DNA of 64,000 nucleotides from Streptomyces sp. AM 4-1-1 (GTDB taxonomy: Bacteria > Actinomycetota > Actinomycetes > Streptomycetales > Streptomycetaceae). The position numbers and the translations under genes are program-made. Where the stretch lies: the NCBI RefSeq assembly GCF_029167625.1, contig NZ_CP119145.1, positions 5,084,001 through 5,148,000 on the forward strand, written 5' to 3'. A model generated the notes under the pieces. It was not told where the DNA came from. It saw nothing but the letters and a program-made list of their open reading frames with translations, and did no database searches. Shown piece after piece: positions 35,054-43,540 of this stretch; positions within the stretch are counted from its first letter, which is position 1; each line of letters opens with the position of its first letter.

Positions 35054-35172
35054 ACACCGACATCCAGCACGTGAACGGTCACCCCCGACCGATCGACCCC
35101 GCCAACCCGACCTGGCCGCCGCCCGTGAACATCGATCGGCCCGGCGTGAACACCGGCCGCCCGACCGTGAAC
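34789..35172. repeat. GTGAAC/GTTCAC motifs at 21-bp phase
   Basis: GTTCAC at 34789 and 34810 (21 bp apart); GTTCAC at 34895; GTGAAC at 34914 and 35019; ATGAAC at 35050 and GTGAAC at 35071 (21 bp apart); GTGAAC at 35125, 35146 and 35167 (21 bp apart each). The last three encode a VN-x-x-R-P heptad in the ATPase N-terminus. The two-turn phasing on both sides of the gene junction suggests protein-binding iterons embedded in coding DNA. Confidence 0.65.
35002..35033. repeat. Perfect 10-bp hairpin around CACGTG at the HNH/ATPase junction
   Basis: CGCCCGACTG and CAGTCGGGCG flank a 12-nt loop, AACACGTGTGAA, which contains a CACGTG palindrome. It ends 16 bp before the ATPase start. It may be a regulatory stem or an origin structure. 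Confidence 0.75.
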
Positions 35173-36726
35173 ACTCGCCGGTCGGGCGGGAAGTCCGGTG
35201 ACGACGGGGGCAAGAAGCCGTCGGCCGCGACCCGCTTGGTCTCGTTGGCGCGGGAGCGGTACACGTTCGTCATGTCGACCGACGCCCGCCCCTACGCGGT
35301 CGCCATCGACGGCCCGAACCTCGCGCTCCCGCTGCGGGGGAAGGCTGGGGTGCGGCAGCGTCTGGCCCGCCTGTACGCCGACACGTTCGACGGGGACGTT
35401 GCCTCGCAGTCGGCCCTTGCGGACGCCATGACGGTGCTGGAGGGGATCGCGGAGGACAACGACCCCGTACCCGTGCATCTGCGGGTCGGCTCCACCCCGG
35501 ACGGGCGGGTCGTGGTCGATCTCGGCACCGCCGACGGACGCGCGGTGGTGGTATCCGCCGGCCGCTGGGAAGTGGTGGACCGAGCCCCGGTTCTCTTCCG
35601 CCGCTCCGGAGCCATGGCACCCATGCCCGTGCCCGTCCGCACCCCGGACGGCCTGGCCCGCTTTCACTCCATGCTGAACATGGACGAGAGCGCGTTCCGT
35701 CAGATGGCCGCGTGGATGGCGGCGGCTTGGCTGCCCGACATCCCCCACCCGATCCTGACGTGCAAGGGCGAACAGGGCACCGGCAAGTCCATGACGGCCC
35801 AGATGGCCATCAACCTCATCGACCCGTCCCCGGCCGCCAGGCGCAGCCAACCGCGCGACGAGAAAGCATGGTCCCGGCAGGCGTTCACCTCGTGGGCGCT
35901 CTGCCTGGACAACATCAGCACCATCCCCCGGTGGCTGTCGGACACCCTGTGCAAGGCCGTCACCGGTGACGGGGTCGTAGACCGGGCTCTGTTCACCGAT
36001 GACGACGTGGTGGTGCTCTCCTTCCGCAGGGTGCTGGCCATGACGACCATCGACGCGGGAGCTCTCGCGGGGGATCTGGCCGAACGGGTCCTGATGGTGG
36101 AACTGCAACTCATCGACGGCAACCGGCGCCGCTCGGAGGAAGAACTCGACGCCGCGTTCGCGGACGCACGCCCCGCGGTTCTCGGTGCGCTACTGGATCT
36201 GCTGGCCGGGGTACTGGAAGTGCTGCCCTCGGTACGGCTGGACTCCATGCCGCGCATGGCCGACTTCGCCCGCGTCCTGTCCGCCGTCGACCAGGTCACC
36301 GGATGGCAGACCCTCCCGGACTACCTGGCCGCGTCCTCGAACGTCGCCAGCGACGCCCTGGAAGGTGACCCCTTCGGCTCCGCTGTGGCCGCCCTGGTGG
36401 AGCAGGCCGGGACATGGACCGGCACCGCCGCGCAGCTCCTCGAACAGCTGCAACCGCCCGGCGGTGTGCGGCCGTTGGACTGGCCCAAGGACGCCACCCG
36501 CGCGGGCGGGAAGGTCAAGCGCCTGGCCCCGCTCCTGCGATCCATCGGGATCACCGTGGACGACACGCAACGTAGTCGGGACCGGACTCGGCACAAGCTC
36601 CTCATCCTCACCCGGACCGACCCGGAGGACACGTCAGCGTCCGCACTCTCCGAGCCCGATCAAGCCTCTCTCTGGCTGGAGGAACCTCCGCCGGACCTGG
36701 ACGACTTGCCGCCTGAACTGTACTGA
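35050..36726 (+). CDS. AAA+/SF3-like ATPase, probable replication initiator/helicase
   Basis: A 558-residue protein. Residues 1-65 are a Pro/Asn/Arg-rich region with VN-x-x-RP heptads. Residues 70-200 form a mixed alpha/beta domain. The ATPase core has Walker A KGEQGTGKS (about 239-247), a Walker-B-like ALCLDNIS (about 283-290), a sensor-like VLAMTTID and an Arg-rich AERVLMVEL segment. The final 130 residues look like winged helices (WTGTAAQLLEQLQ, VKRLAPLLRSIGITVD). This matches phage/plasmid SF3-like replicative helicases; no Rep endonuclease of the RepSA kind is present. ATG overlaps the HNH stop (ATGA). Iterons lie inside and just after the gene. Confidence 0.72.
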   Translation: MNTDIQHVNGHPRPIDPANPTWPPPVNIDRPGVNTGRPTVNTRRSGGKSGDDGGKKPSAATRLVSLARERYTFVMSTDARPYAVAIDGPNLALPLRGKAGVRQRLARLYADTFDGDVASQSALADAMTVLEGIAEDNDPVPVHLRVGSTPDGRVVVDLGTADGRAVVVSAGRWEVVDRAPVLFRRSGAMAPMPVPVRTPDGLARFHSMLNMDESAFRQMAAWMAAAWLPDIPHPILTCKGEQGTGKSMTAQMAINLIDPSPAARRSQPRDEKAWSRQAFTSWALCLDNISTIPRWLSDTLCKAVTGDGVVDRALFTDDDVVVLSFRRVLAMTTIDAGALAGDLAERVLMVELQLIDGNRRRSEEELDAAFADARPAVLGALLDLLAGVLEVLPSVRLDSMPRMADFARVLSAVDQVTGWQTLPDYLAASSNVASDALEGDPFGSAVAALVEQAGTWTGTAAQLLEQLQPPGGVRPLDWPKDATRAGGKVKRLAPLLRSIGITVDDTQRSRDRTRHKLLILTRTDPEDTSASALSEPDQASLWLEEPPPDLDDLPPELY

Positions 36727-36785
36727 CACGACCGGAACCGTTCCGGGCCGGGCCGCCGCACAGCGGCCCGGACGCGTCACCCGCT

Positions 36786-36897
36786 GCGGACGCTGACGCC
36801 GTCCAGCGTCCGCAGCGTCCGCATCAGCGTCCGCACCCCACACCCCCATTCACCTGCATAAACGCGAGAGCGCGGACGCTGGAACGCTGCGGACGCT
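36786..36897. repeat. Iteron cluster B (AGCGTCCGC, six copies)
   Basis: Direct copies at 36805, 36814 and 36826; inverted copies at 36786, 36872 and 36889. A further direct copy lies inside the ATPase gene at 36636. The cluster fills the 251-bp gap between the ATPase and excisionase genes, where I see no other gene. Confidence 0.82.
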
Positions 36898-36977
36898 GAA
36901 TTGCACCATCTCTCTAGGACGGCACCCCGGTACACCCTCCGCGAACCGCACCCCGGACACGAGGAGTCACCACCACT

Positions 36978-37199
36978 ATGGCCACCGACCCCCGCGCGAC
37001 CCTCCGCGCCGGACTCCCGGACCGCTACCTCACCCCCGAAGACCTGGCCGCGCTGCTGTCCGTCCCGATCGAGACCGTCTACCACTGGCGCAAGCGCCGC
37101 ACCGGACCGCCCGGCTTCCGCATCGGCCGGCACATCCGCTACGACCCCGCCGCAGTCCGCGACTGGATCACCGAGCAAGCCACCCGCGACGCAGCCTGA
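36978..37199 (+). CDS. xis: Excisionase-like HTH protein
   Basis: A 73-residue MerR/excisionase-type helix-turn-helix: RYLTPEDLAALLSVPIETVY, HWRKRRTGPPGFRIGRHIRY, VRDWI. Xis proteins of this fold bend DNA at attachment sites to steer integrase towards excision. ATG 36978 fits the fold exactly. It is followed not directly by int, as in pSAM2, but by a 520-bp structured spacer. A small transcription regulator is the alternative. Confidence 0.82.
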   Translation: MATDPRATLRAGLPDRYLTPEDLAALLSVPIETVYHWRKRRTGPPGFRIGRHIRYDPAAVRDWITEQATRDAA

Positions 37200-37719
37200 C
37201 CCGCCTCCCGCAGGGCGGGAGGTAGAGCCCTCCCCCTCTACCACCGGCCCCGTGAGCCCCCGTGGAACAGCCGCCGTCGGACCCCGTCACCGGGGCCGGT
37301 GGTAGCGGGGGCCCTTTACCCCGGTAGAGGGGCAGGTAGGGGCCTCCCACCTGCGAGGTAAGGGCGGTAAAGGGGGTGCCAGCGCCCTGCCCGGCACCCC
37401 CGCAGAACCGGGGGAAGTGCACCCTCACCGCGCGGGGAGGCACCCCCGGAGCCCACCCCGAAACCGGCCTCAGCAGCCACCCGGACCCCCTGTCCCTGCC
37501 TCCCCGCCGAACCGCACAAGCCAGGGAGGCATTCTCCTCCGGGCCAGGGAGGCAGGGAGAACTCCCTACCCGCCTCCCTGGCCCAACCTCCACGACCTGA
37601 CCTGCAACAACAACCGCTCAGGGAGGCAGGGAGGCGGACCCGGAACACCCCGGGAAAAGCGGTTCTCGACACCCCCTGTCTCCCTCCCTGAACCAACACC
37701 ACTGAGAGGAGTCAGTCCC
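37200..37719. other. Structured xis-int spacer with inverted repeats
   Basis: No convincing gene in 520 bp. It contains CCTCCCGC/GCGGGAGG (37204/37215) right after xis, a 15-bp perfect pair CTACCACCGGCCCCG (37238) with its complement (37291), a 13-bp perfect pair GGGCCAGGGAGGC (37541)/GCCTCCCTGGCCC (37572), and repeated CAGGGAGG motifs around 37521, 37546 and 37619. These could be terminators plus integrase/excisionase arm sites. Confidence 0.6.
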
Positions 37720-38952
37720 ATGGCTGGCCACATCCAAGACCGCTGGTACAAGACCGAGACCACAGACGGCAAGACCACCCGCGTCAAGACCTACCGCCAC
37801 GGCTCGGGCCTTCGCTACCGGGCCCGCTACGTCGGGCCGGACGGTACGGAGAAGTCCAAGAGCTTTCCGGACGGGCAGAAGCGACTTGCCGAGAAGTGGC
37901 TGTCCGGCATCGAGGCAGACATGACGCGCGGGCAGTACATCGACCCTCGGGCCGGTCGGCTCACCGTGCGGCAGCACGCCGAACGGTGGTTGGCTTCCCT
38001 CACGATGGACCCCAGCACGTTCGTGAGCACGGAGACACGCATCCGTCTCCACGCCCTGCCGCATCTGGGTAGCCGCTCACTCGACACGCTGAGGCCAATC
38101 CATATCCGTGAGTGGCTGAGGAAGCTCGAAGACGGGGGATTGGCCCCCGCCTATCAACGGGTCATCTTCGCGAACCTCAACGCGATGCTGGCGGCGGCTG
38201 TCGACGATCGCCTGATCCCGCACAACCCGTGCCGTTCATCGTCAGTGAAAGCACCCAAGCCGGAATCTCGTCGGATCGTGCCGTGGACCTCTGAGCGTGT
38301 GCTCGCCGTTCGCTCTGCACTCCCGAAGCGGTACCGGGCCATGGTGGACTTGGCTGGCGGGTGCGGCATGCGACAGGGAGAAGTGCTCGGCCTGGCCGTC
38401 AACGATGTGGACTTTGCCGAAGGAGTCGTTCACGTCGTCCGGCAGGTCAAGCTCATTGCTGCGAAGCAAGTGTTCGCGCTTCCCAAGGGAGGCAAGTCGC
38501 GTACGGTCCCCCTCCCGGAGAGCGTTGCTCGCGCCCTTGAGGCCCATATCGCGCAGCAGCCGCCCTTGGCTGTGACATTGCCGTGGCGGTTGGTCGACGG
38601 CCGACCGGTCACGTCGTCTCTCCTCTTCCCCAACACTCAGGGGCGCGCGGTAAATCGCTTTGTCTTCAACGAGAAGGCGTGGCATCCGGCACTCGATAAG
38701 GCGAGTGTCCCGCGCGGCAGGGAGAACGGCATGCACGCGCTGAGGCACTTCTACGCGTCCGTTCTGCTGGATGCGGGGGAGAGCATCAAGGCGTTGTCGG
38801 AGTACCTGGGGCACCATGATCCCGGTTTCACACTGCGGACGTACACGCACCTCATGCCGAGCAGCGAGAAGCGCACCCGTGAGGCGGTGAACCGCGCGTT
38901 CGAGGCGCGCCCGGAGGCCGATGACGGCCCCAGGACGGCCCAAGAGGGTTGA
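37720..38952 (+). CDS. int: Tyrosine site-specific integrase
   Basis: A 410-residue tyrosine recombinase. An N-terminal arm-binding part (RWYKTETTDGKTTRVKTYRH) and SAM-like core-binding domain (LTVRQHAERWLASLTMD) precede the catalytic domain with Arg in GCGMRQGEVLGLAV, HxxR in HALRHFYASVLLD, the His of LSEYLGHHDPGFTL and the Tyr of RTYTHLMP. ATG 37720 with GAGAGGAG is chosen over longer frames. It ends 38 bp from the right attachment site and probably catalyses integration into the hisN 3' end. Confidence 0.93.
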   Translation: MAGHIQDRWYKTETTDGKTTRVKTYRHGSGLRYRARYVGPDGTEKSKSFPDGQKRLAEKWLSGIEADMTRGQYIDPRAGRLTVRQHAERWLASLTMDPSTFVSTETRIRLHALPHLGSRSLDTLRPIHIREWLRKLEDGGLAPAYQRVIFANLNAMLAAAVDDRLIPHNPCRSSSVKAPKPESRRIVPWTSERVLAVRSALPKRYRAMVDLAGGCGMRQGEVLGLAVNDVDFAEGVVHVVRQVKLIAAKQVFALPKGGKSRTVPLPESVARALEAHIAQQPPLAVTLPWRLVDGRPVTSSLLFPNTQGRAVNRFVFNEKAWHPALDKASVPRGRENGMHALRHFYASVLLDAGESIKALSEYLGHHDPGFTLRTYTHLMPSSEKRTREAVNRAFEARPEADDGPRTAQEG

Positions 38953-38989
38953 GGACGGAGGAGATGCCCAGGTCAAACCGCAAGTGGCC

Positions 38990-39009
38990 TCAGTACCGCT
39001 GGTTCAGAT
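38990..39009. repeat. Right attachment-site copy (hisN stop region)
   Basis: TCAGTACCGCTGG covers the last codons and stop of hisN (read on the minus strand as ...QRY stop). Identical to 29590-29602; 17 of 20 bp match over the longer window. The target gene's coding sequence is preserved. Confidence 0.75.
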
Positions 39010-39790
39010 ACCCCAGCAGCTCGCCGTGGAGCAGCCCGTTGGACGCCGCCGCGTTGCCGCCTCCCGGACCCGGTACCCCGTCCAGGCCGGTGAAGACACC
39101 GCCCGCCTCCTGGACGATGATCGCGTTCGCCGCCATGTCCCACAACGACAGCTCGGGCTCAGCGCAGATGTCCACCGAGCCCTCGGCGACCATCATGTAC
39201 GGCCAGAAGTCGCCGTAACCACGTGTGCGCCAGCACGCCCGGGTCAGATCGAGGAAGCCGTCGAGCCGGCCCTGTTCCTCCCAGCCGCTCAGCGAGGCGT
39301 ACGCGAACGACGCGTCGGAGATCTGCTCGACCTTCGACACCCTCAGCGGCGTCGCGGACGTCAGGCTGCGGCCGGAGTACGCGCCGCCGCCCTTCGCAGC
39401 CCACCAGCGGCGGCCCAGCGCGGGCGCCGAGACCACGCCGACCACCGGCTGGAAGCCGTGCTCGCCGGCCTCCATCAGCGAGATCAGCGTTGCCCAGACC
39501 GGCACCCCGCGCACGTAGTTCTTCGTGCCGTCGATCGGGTCGATCACCCAGCGCCTGGGCCCGGTCCCCTCCACGCCGAACTCCTCGCCCAGGATCGCGT
39601 CCCGGGGCCTGGCGCGGTGGAGATGACCCCGGATCAGTTCTTCGGCGGCCTTGTCGGCCTCGCTCACCGGCGTCATGTCCGGCTTGGTCTCGACCTTGAG
39701 GTCCAGGGCCTTGAACCGGTCCATCGTCGTCGCGTCGGCGGCGTCCGCCAGCACATGGGCGAGGCGGAGATCATCGTGGTAGTCGGACAT
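38990..39790 (-). CDS. hisN: Histidinol-phosphatase HisN (inositol monophosphatase fold)
   Basis: A 266-residue IMPase-superfamily protein. Metal-site motifs: [20 protein letters not shown] and ELSLWDMAA. In S. coelicolor the orthologue (SCO5208) supplies the histidinol-phosphate phosphatase of histidine biosynthesis, and the gene neighbourhood (rsgA, aroA, sigR) is the same. ATG at the complement of 39790. The 3' end doubles as the attachment site of the integrated element, leaving the protein intact but removing its downstream hairpin to 29533. Confidence 0.88.
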   Translation of the reverse strand: MSDYHDDLRLAHVLADAADATTMDRFKALDLKVETKPDMTPVSEADKAAEELIRGHLHRARPRDAILGEEFGVEGTGPRRWVIDPIDGTKNYVRGVPVWATLISLMEAGEHGFQPVVGVVSAPALGRRWWAAKGGGAYSGRSLTSATPLRVSKVEQISDASFAYASLSGWEEQGRLDGFLDLTRACWRTRGYGDFWPYMMVAEGSVDICAEPELSLWDMAANAIIVQEAGGVFTGLDGVPGPGGGNAAASNGLLHGELLGYLNQRY

Positions 39791-39886
39791 GGCGTCACAG
39801 TATCGACCCGCGCGCCGTACGGGCCACGTCACCCCTGACCCGTTCGAACACCACGAGACGGTGAACCGGCGCCCGCCGCGCCCGCC

Positions 39887-40210
39887 TCAGTGCGCGGAAC
39901 CGGAGATCTGGAGTCCGATCACACCGATGATCACCAGCGAGATCGAGACCAGCTTGAGGACGGACACCACGTCGTCGAGGAAGACCATCCCGTAGATCGC
40001 GGTGCCCGCCGCGCCGATGCCGGTCCACACCGCGTACGCGGGCCCGACGTCGAGCCGCTTCAGCGAAAGCGTCAGCAGACCGAAACTGCCCAGTGCGAAG
40101 GCACAGAAAGCGACGGTCGGCCAGAGCCGGGTGAAGCCGTGCGAGAGCTTCAGACAGACCGCGAAACCGGTCTCCAGAAGTCCTGCCACCACGACCAGCA
40201 GCCACGCCAT
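39887..40210 (-). CDS. sugE: SMR-family SugE/Gdx-type exporter
   Basis: A 107-residue four-helix small multidrug resistance protein. The essential Glu is in AGLLETGFAV, and VGPAYAVWTGIGAAGT is the signature of the SugE/Gdx branch, which exports guanidinium in characterised members. It functions as an antiparallel dimer in the membrane driven by protons. I looked for a guanidine riboswitch upstream and did not recognise one. Confidence 0.85.
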   Translation of the reverse strand: MAWLLVVVAGLLETGFAVCLKLSHGFTRLWPTVAFCAFALGSFGLLTLSLKRLDVGPAYAVWTGIGAAGTAIYGMVFLDDVVSVLKLVSISLVIIGVIGLQISGSAH

Positions 40211-40339
40211 CGTCAGTGCCCTCCCCGCGTAGGTGACCGCTCCGTACCGTTCGACTCATCCGTACACGATCATTCCATCGCGTACCGCTCGGTGCGATTA
40301 TGCACGCGGCGCCGACGGGAGTTCGCACAGGTGCCCCGG

Positions 40340-41356
40340 TCAGTCCCCCTCGCGTCGCTCCCGGGTCGAGAACAGCCGCCGCAGCGAGTCGAGCCGCGCC
40401 GGATCGGCGTGCCCCTGCGCCACCCAGGCGTCGAGAGCGCACTCCGGCGCGTTCTCCTCATGCGTGCAGCCGCGCGGGCAGTTCTCCGTGCCCGGCCGCA
40501 GATCGGGGAACGCGTTGATGACCCGGGACGGATCGACGTGGTGCAGACCGAACGAGCGCACGCCCGGGGTGTCGACCACCCAGCCCCGGCCGTCCGGCAA
40601 CGGCAGCGCCAGCGCCGACGTCGTGGTGTGCCGGCCGCGCCCGGTGACCGCGTTGACCACACCGGTCGTCCGCCGTCTGTCCTTCGGGACCAGGGCGTTG
40701 ACCAGTGTGGTCTTGCCGACCCCGGAGTGCCCGACGAAGGCCGTGACCCGGTCGTTCAGCTGCTCCCTGACCCGGTCCGCCGCGTCACCGCTCGCCAGCT
40801 CGTCGCGGTTGGTGACGATGTACGGGACGCCCAGCGGCGTGTACGCCTCCAGGAGCTTGTCCGGCGAGGCCAGGTCGGACTTGGTGAGGACCAGCAGGGG
40901 GGTCAGCCCGCCGTCGTACGCGGCGACGAGACAGCGGTCGATCATGCGCGGACGCGGTTCGGGGTCGGCGAGCGCGGTGACGATGGCCAGCTGGTCGGCG
41001 TTGGCGACGACCACCCGCTCGTACGGATCGTCGTCGTCGGCCGTCCTGCGCAGCACCGAGCGGCGCTCGCCGATGCGGACGATCCGGGCCAGGGTGTCCT
41101 TGTCGCCCGAGAGGTCGCCGACGATGGAGACGGTGTCGCCGACCACGGCGGCCTTCCGGCCCAGCTCGCGGGCCTTCATGGCCATCACCGTACGGCCCTC
41201 GACGAGGCAGGTGAGCCGTCCCCGGTCGACGGTGAGGACCATGCCCTCCTCGGCGTCCTCGTGCTTGGGGCGGATATGGGTACGGGGGCGGTTGCCCTTG
41301 CGGTTCGGGCGGACGCGGATGTCGTCCTCGTCGGGGTTCTTGCCGTAGCGGCGCAT
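40340..41356 (-). CDS. rsgA: Ribosome small-subunit-dependent GTPase RsgA
   Basis: A 338-residue circularly permuted GTPase for 30S maturation. OB-fold N-terminus with basic leader (RPNRKGNRPRTHI), G4 TKSDL preceding G1 GHSGVGKTTLVNAL and G3 DTPGVRSF, and a C-terminal zinc finger around NCPRGCTHEENAPEC. ATG at the complement of 41356, 4 bp downstream of the aroA stop, so it is in an operon with aroA. Confidence 0.93.
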   Translation of the reverse strand: MRRYGKNPDEDDIRVRPNRKGNRPRTHIRPKHEDAEEGMVLTVDRGRLTCLVEGRTVMAMKARELGRKAAVVGDTVSIVGDLSGDKDTLARIVRIGERRSVLRRTADDDDPYERVVVANADQLAIVTALADPEPRPRMIDRCLVAAYDGGLTPLLVLTKSDLASPDKLLEAYTPLGVPYIVTNRDELASGDAADRVREQLNDRVTAFVGHSGVGKTTLVNALVPKDRRRTTGVVNAVTGRGRHTTTSALALPLPDGRGWVVDTPGVRSFGLHHVDPSRVINAFPDLRPGTENCPRGCTHEENAPECALDAWVAQGHADPARLDSLRRLFSTRERREGD

Positions 41357-41360
41357 GTTC

Positions 41361-42677
41361 TCAGGCCCCGAGCATTCCGGTCCACATCCGCGGGAAGTCG
41401 GGCAGGGTCTTGGCGGTCGTCGCCACGTTCTCGATCTCCACTCCCGGTACGGCGAGGCCGATGATCGAGCCGGCGGTCGCCATCCGGTGGTCGTCGTAGG
41501 TATGGAAGGTACCGCCGTGCAGCGGCCGTGGCCGGATGCGCAGGCCGTCCGCGGTCTCGGTGACGTCGCCGCCGAGCCCGTTGATCTCCTTGGTGAGCGC
41601 CGCCAGCCGGTCCGTCTCGTGGAGCCGCAGATGGGCGACCCCGCGCAGGGTGGACGGGGAGTCGGCGAGCGCGGCGACCGCCGCGATGCCCGGGGTCAGC
41701 TCGCCGACCTCGCTCAGATCGATGTCGATGCCGTGGATACGGCCCGAGCCGGTGAACACCAGCCCCCGGTCGGACAGCTCGCAGCCGCCGCCCATCGCGG
41801 TGAAGATCTCCCGCAGTGCGTCACCGGGCTGGGTGGTGCGTTCGGGCCAGTCGGGGACGGTGACCCGCCCACCGGTGACCAGCGCGGCGGCGAGGAACGG
41901 CTGCGCGTTGGAGAGATCTGGCTCGACCGTCAGATCGCGGCCCAGCAGCGCCGAGGGGGAGACCCGCCAGGTGTTCGGTTCACCGCCGGACTCCGGCTCG
42001 TCCACCTGCGCGCCGACCGCCCGCAGCATGCCGACGGTCATCCTGATGTGCGGCATGGAGGGGAGCGCGGAGCCGGTGTGACGTACTTCCACGCCCTGGT
42101 TGAACCGTGGTGCGGACAGCAGCAGCGCCGAGACGAACTGGGACGAGGACGAGGCGTCGATCTTCACCGTGCCACCGTCCAGCGCGCCGCTCCCGTGCAC
42201 GGTCAGCGGCAGCGAGCCCCGCCCCTCGTCGTCGATCCGGGCGCCGAGCGCCCGCAGCGCGTCGATCACACCGGTCAGCGGGCGCTCGTACGAACGGGGG
42301 TCGCCGTCGAAGTGGACCGCTCCCTCGGCGAGGGTGGCGACCGGCGGCAGGAAGCGCATGACCGTACCGGCGTTGCCGACGTCGACGTGCGCCGCGCCGT
42401 GCAGTCCGGCCGGGATGATCCGCCAGACCTCGCCGGAACCGTCCGGCCCCACGCCTTCCTCGATGCCGACACCCATCGCACGCAGCGCCTCGGCCATCAG
42501 CAGAGTGTCGCGGGAGCGCAGCGGACGGCGCAGCCTGCCCGGTTCCGAGGAGAGCGCGGCGAGGATCAGGGCGCGGTTGGTGACCGATTTGGAGCCGGGC
42601 ACGGTGACGGTCGCGTCGACGGCGCCACTCGCGTGGGGGGCGGGCCAGAGGGCGGGGTGCACGGAACGTTCGGTCAT
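41361..42677 (-). CDS. aroA: 3-phosphoshikimate 1-carboxyvinyltransferase (EPSP synthase)
   Basis: A 438-residue EPSP synthase, shikimate pathway step six. Diagnostic segments: [45 protein letters not shown] and [19 protein letters not shown] at the complement of 42677 with AAGG upstream is preferred over an in-frame start nine codons earlier. Followed at 4 bp by rsgA. Confidence 0.95.
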   Translation of the reverse strand: MTERSVHPALWPAPHASGAVDATVTVPGSKSVTNRALILAALSSEPGRLRRPLRSRDTLLMAEALRAMGVGIEEGVGPDGSGEVWRIIPAGLHGAAHVDVGNAGTVMRFLPPVATLAEGAVHFDGDPRSYERPLTGVIDALRALGARIDDEGRGSLPLTVHGSGALDGGTVKIDASSSSQFVSALLLSAPRFNQGVEVRHTGSALPSMPHIRMTVGMLRAVGAQVDEPESGGEPNTWRVSPSALLGRDLTVEPDLSNAQPFLAAALVTGGRVTVPDWPERTTQPGDALREIFTAMGGGCELSDRGLVFTGSGRIHGIDIDLSEVGELTPGIAAVAALADSPSTLRGVAHLRLHETDRLAALTKEINGLGGDVTETADGLRIRPRPLHGGTFHTYDDHRMATAGSIIGLAVPGVEIENVATTAKTLPDFPRMWTGMLGA

Positions 42678-42773
42678 GCCCCTTACTTTAACGGCGTCGC
42701 TCACGACGGGGAGCGGGCTCCCTACGCCCCGCGACCCCCTCGGCGCGCGGCGCCTCGGCCGTGCCCCGTCGCC

Positions 42774-43487
42774 TCACAGACCGAGCAGCCAGCGTCCGCC
42801 GCCGATCAGCGAGCAGAGCGAGACGGCGTGGAAGAGGAACAGCCACAGCGCGGCCGGCGCGTGGGTGAGCCGGGCCAGCTGATCCGCGTCCGAGTCGGGC
42901 GCGCCCCCGTGCCGCCGCTTCGACTGGAGCTCGAACACCGGACGCACCCCGCCCAGCAGCAGGAACCACACCACGGCGTACCCGAACCCCGACTGCACGT
43001 CCGGCGAGGTCAGCCAGGACACCAGCAGGAAGAGCGCGCCGGTCGCGACGACCGTCAGCGCCCCGTACGCGTTCCGGATCATCACCAGCATCGCCACGAG
43101 CAGGACGGTCGCCAGCCAGAGCAACAGCGTGATCCGGCCGTTCGTCAGCAGCCAGGCGCCGCCGAGCCCCAGCAGGGACGGCGCGGTGTAACCGGCCGCA
43201 GCGGTCAGGACCATGCCGATTCCGGTGGGCCTGCCACGGCTCACGGTCAGACCGCTGGTGTCGGAGTGCAGCCGGATACCGTCCAGCCGCCGCCCGCTGA
43301 CCAGGGCGATCAGTCCGTGGCCGCCCTCATGGGCGATGGTGACGGCGTTGCGGGAGAGCCGCCATATGACGTTCGGCGCGACGGCGAGGAGCGCGGCGAC
43401 GGCCGTGACCACCACGATCCACTGCTCGGGCGCGGGCTGGGTGCCGCAGAGGCGATCCCACAGATCGCCCAGTTCGGTGCTGTCCAT
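42774..43487 (-). CDS. M50-family membrane metallopeptidase
   Basis: A 237-residue polytopic protein with the zinc motif AHEGGHGLIALVSG in its second helix and six or so hydrophobic segments (LLLWLATVLLVAMLVMI, ALTVVATGALFLLVSWL and others). The M50B group lacks PDZ domains; substrates are unknown. ATG at the complement of 43487. Divergent from the YedK-type gene across 53 bp. Confidence 0.85.
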   Translation of the reverse strand: MDSTELGDLWDRLCGTQPAPEQWIVVVTAVAALLAVAPNVIWRLSRNAVTIAHEGGHGLIALVSGRRLDGIRLHSDTSGLTVSRGRPTGIGMVLTAAAGYTAPSLLGLGGAWLLTNGRITLLLWLATVLLVAMLVMIRNAYGALTVVATGALFLLVSWLTSPDVQSGFGYAVVWFLLLGGVRPVFELQSKRRHGGAPDSDADQLARLTHAPAALWLFLFHAVSLCSLIGGGRWLLGL

Positions 43488-43540
43488 GGTGCGGGCGGCT
43501 CCTTGCCTTCGGGGTGGTGGGTCGTGGCAGTCTGGCACTC

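Larger units (their letters stand above)
29590..39009. mobile_element. Integrative element at the 3' end of hisN
   Basis: About 9.4 kb bounded by copies of TCAGTACCGCTGG at 29590 and 38990. The right copy covers the hisN stop; the integrase ends 38 bp from it. Contents: 1.7 kb repeat-rich non-coding arm, GntR-Nudix gene, XRE regulator, sigma-like/HNH/ATPase operon, excisionase and integrase. The architecture resembles an actinomycete integrative element of the pSAM2 class (integrase, excisionase, replication gene, KorSA- and Pif-like functions). No Tra/FtsK-type translocase, Spd gene or RepSA is present, so self-transfer is not supported. It may be a reduced element or one mobilised in trans. 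Confidence 0.8.

Noticed and set aside
29590..39009. Prophage
   Set aside because: No capsid, portal, terminase, tail or lysis genes are present; content fits a plasmid-like integrative element.
40211..40339. Guanidine riboswitch upstream of sugE
   Set aside because: The conserved guanidine-I, -II or -III core motifs were not recognisable in the 129-bp spacer.
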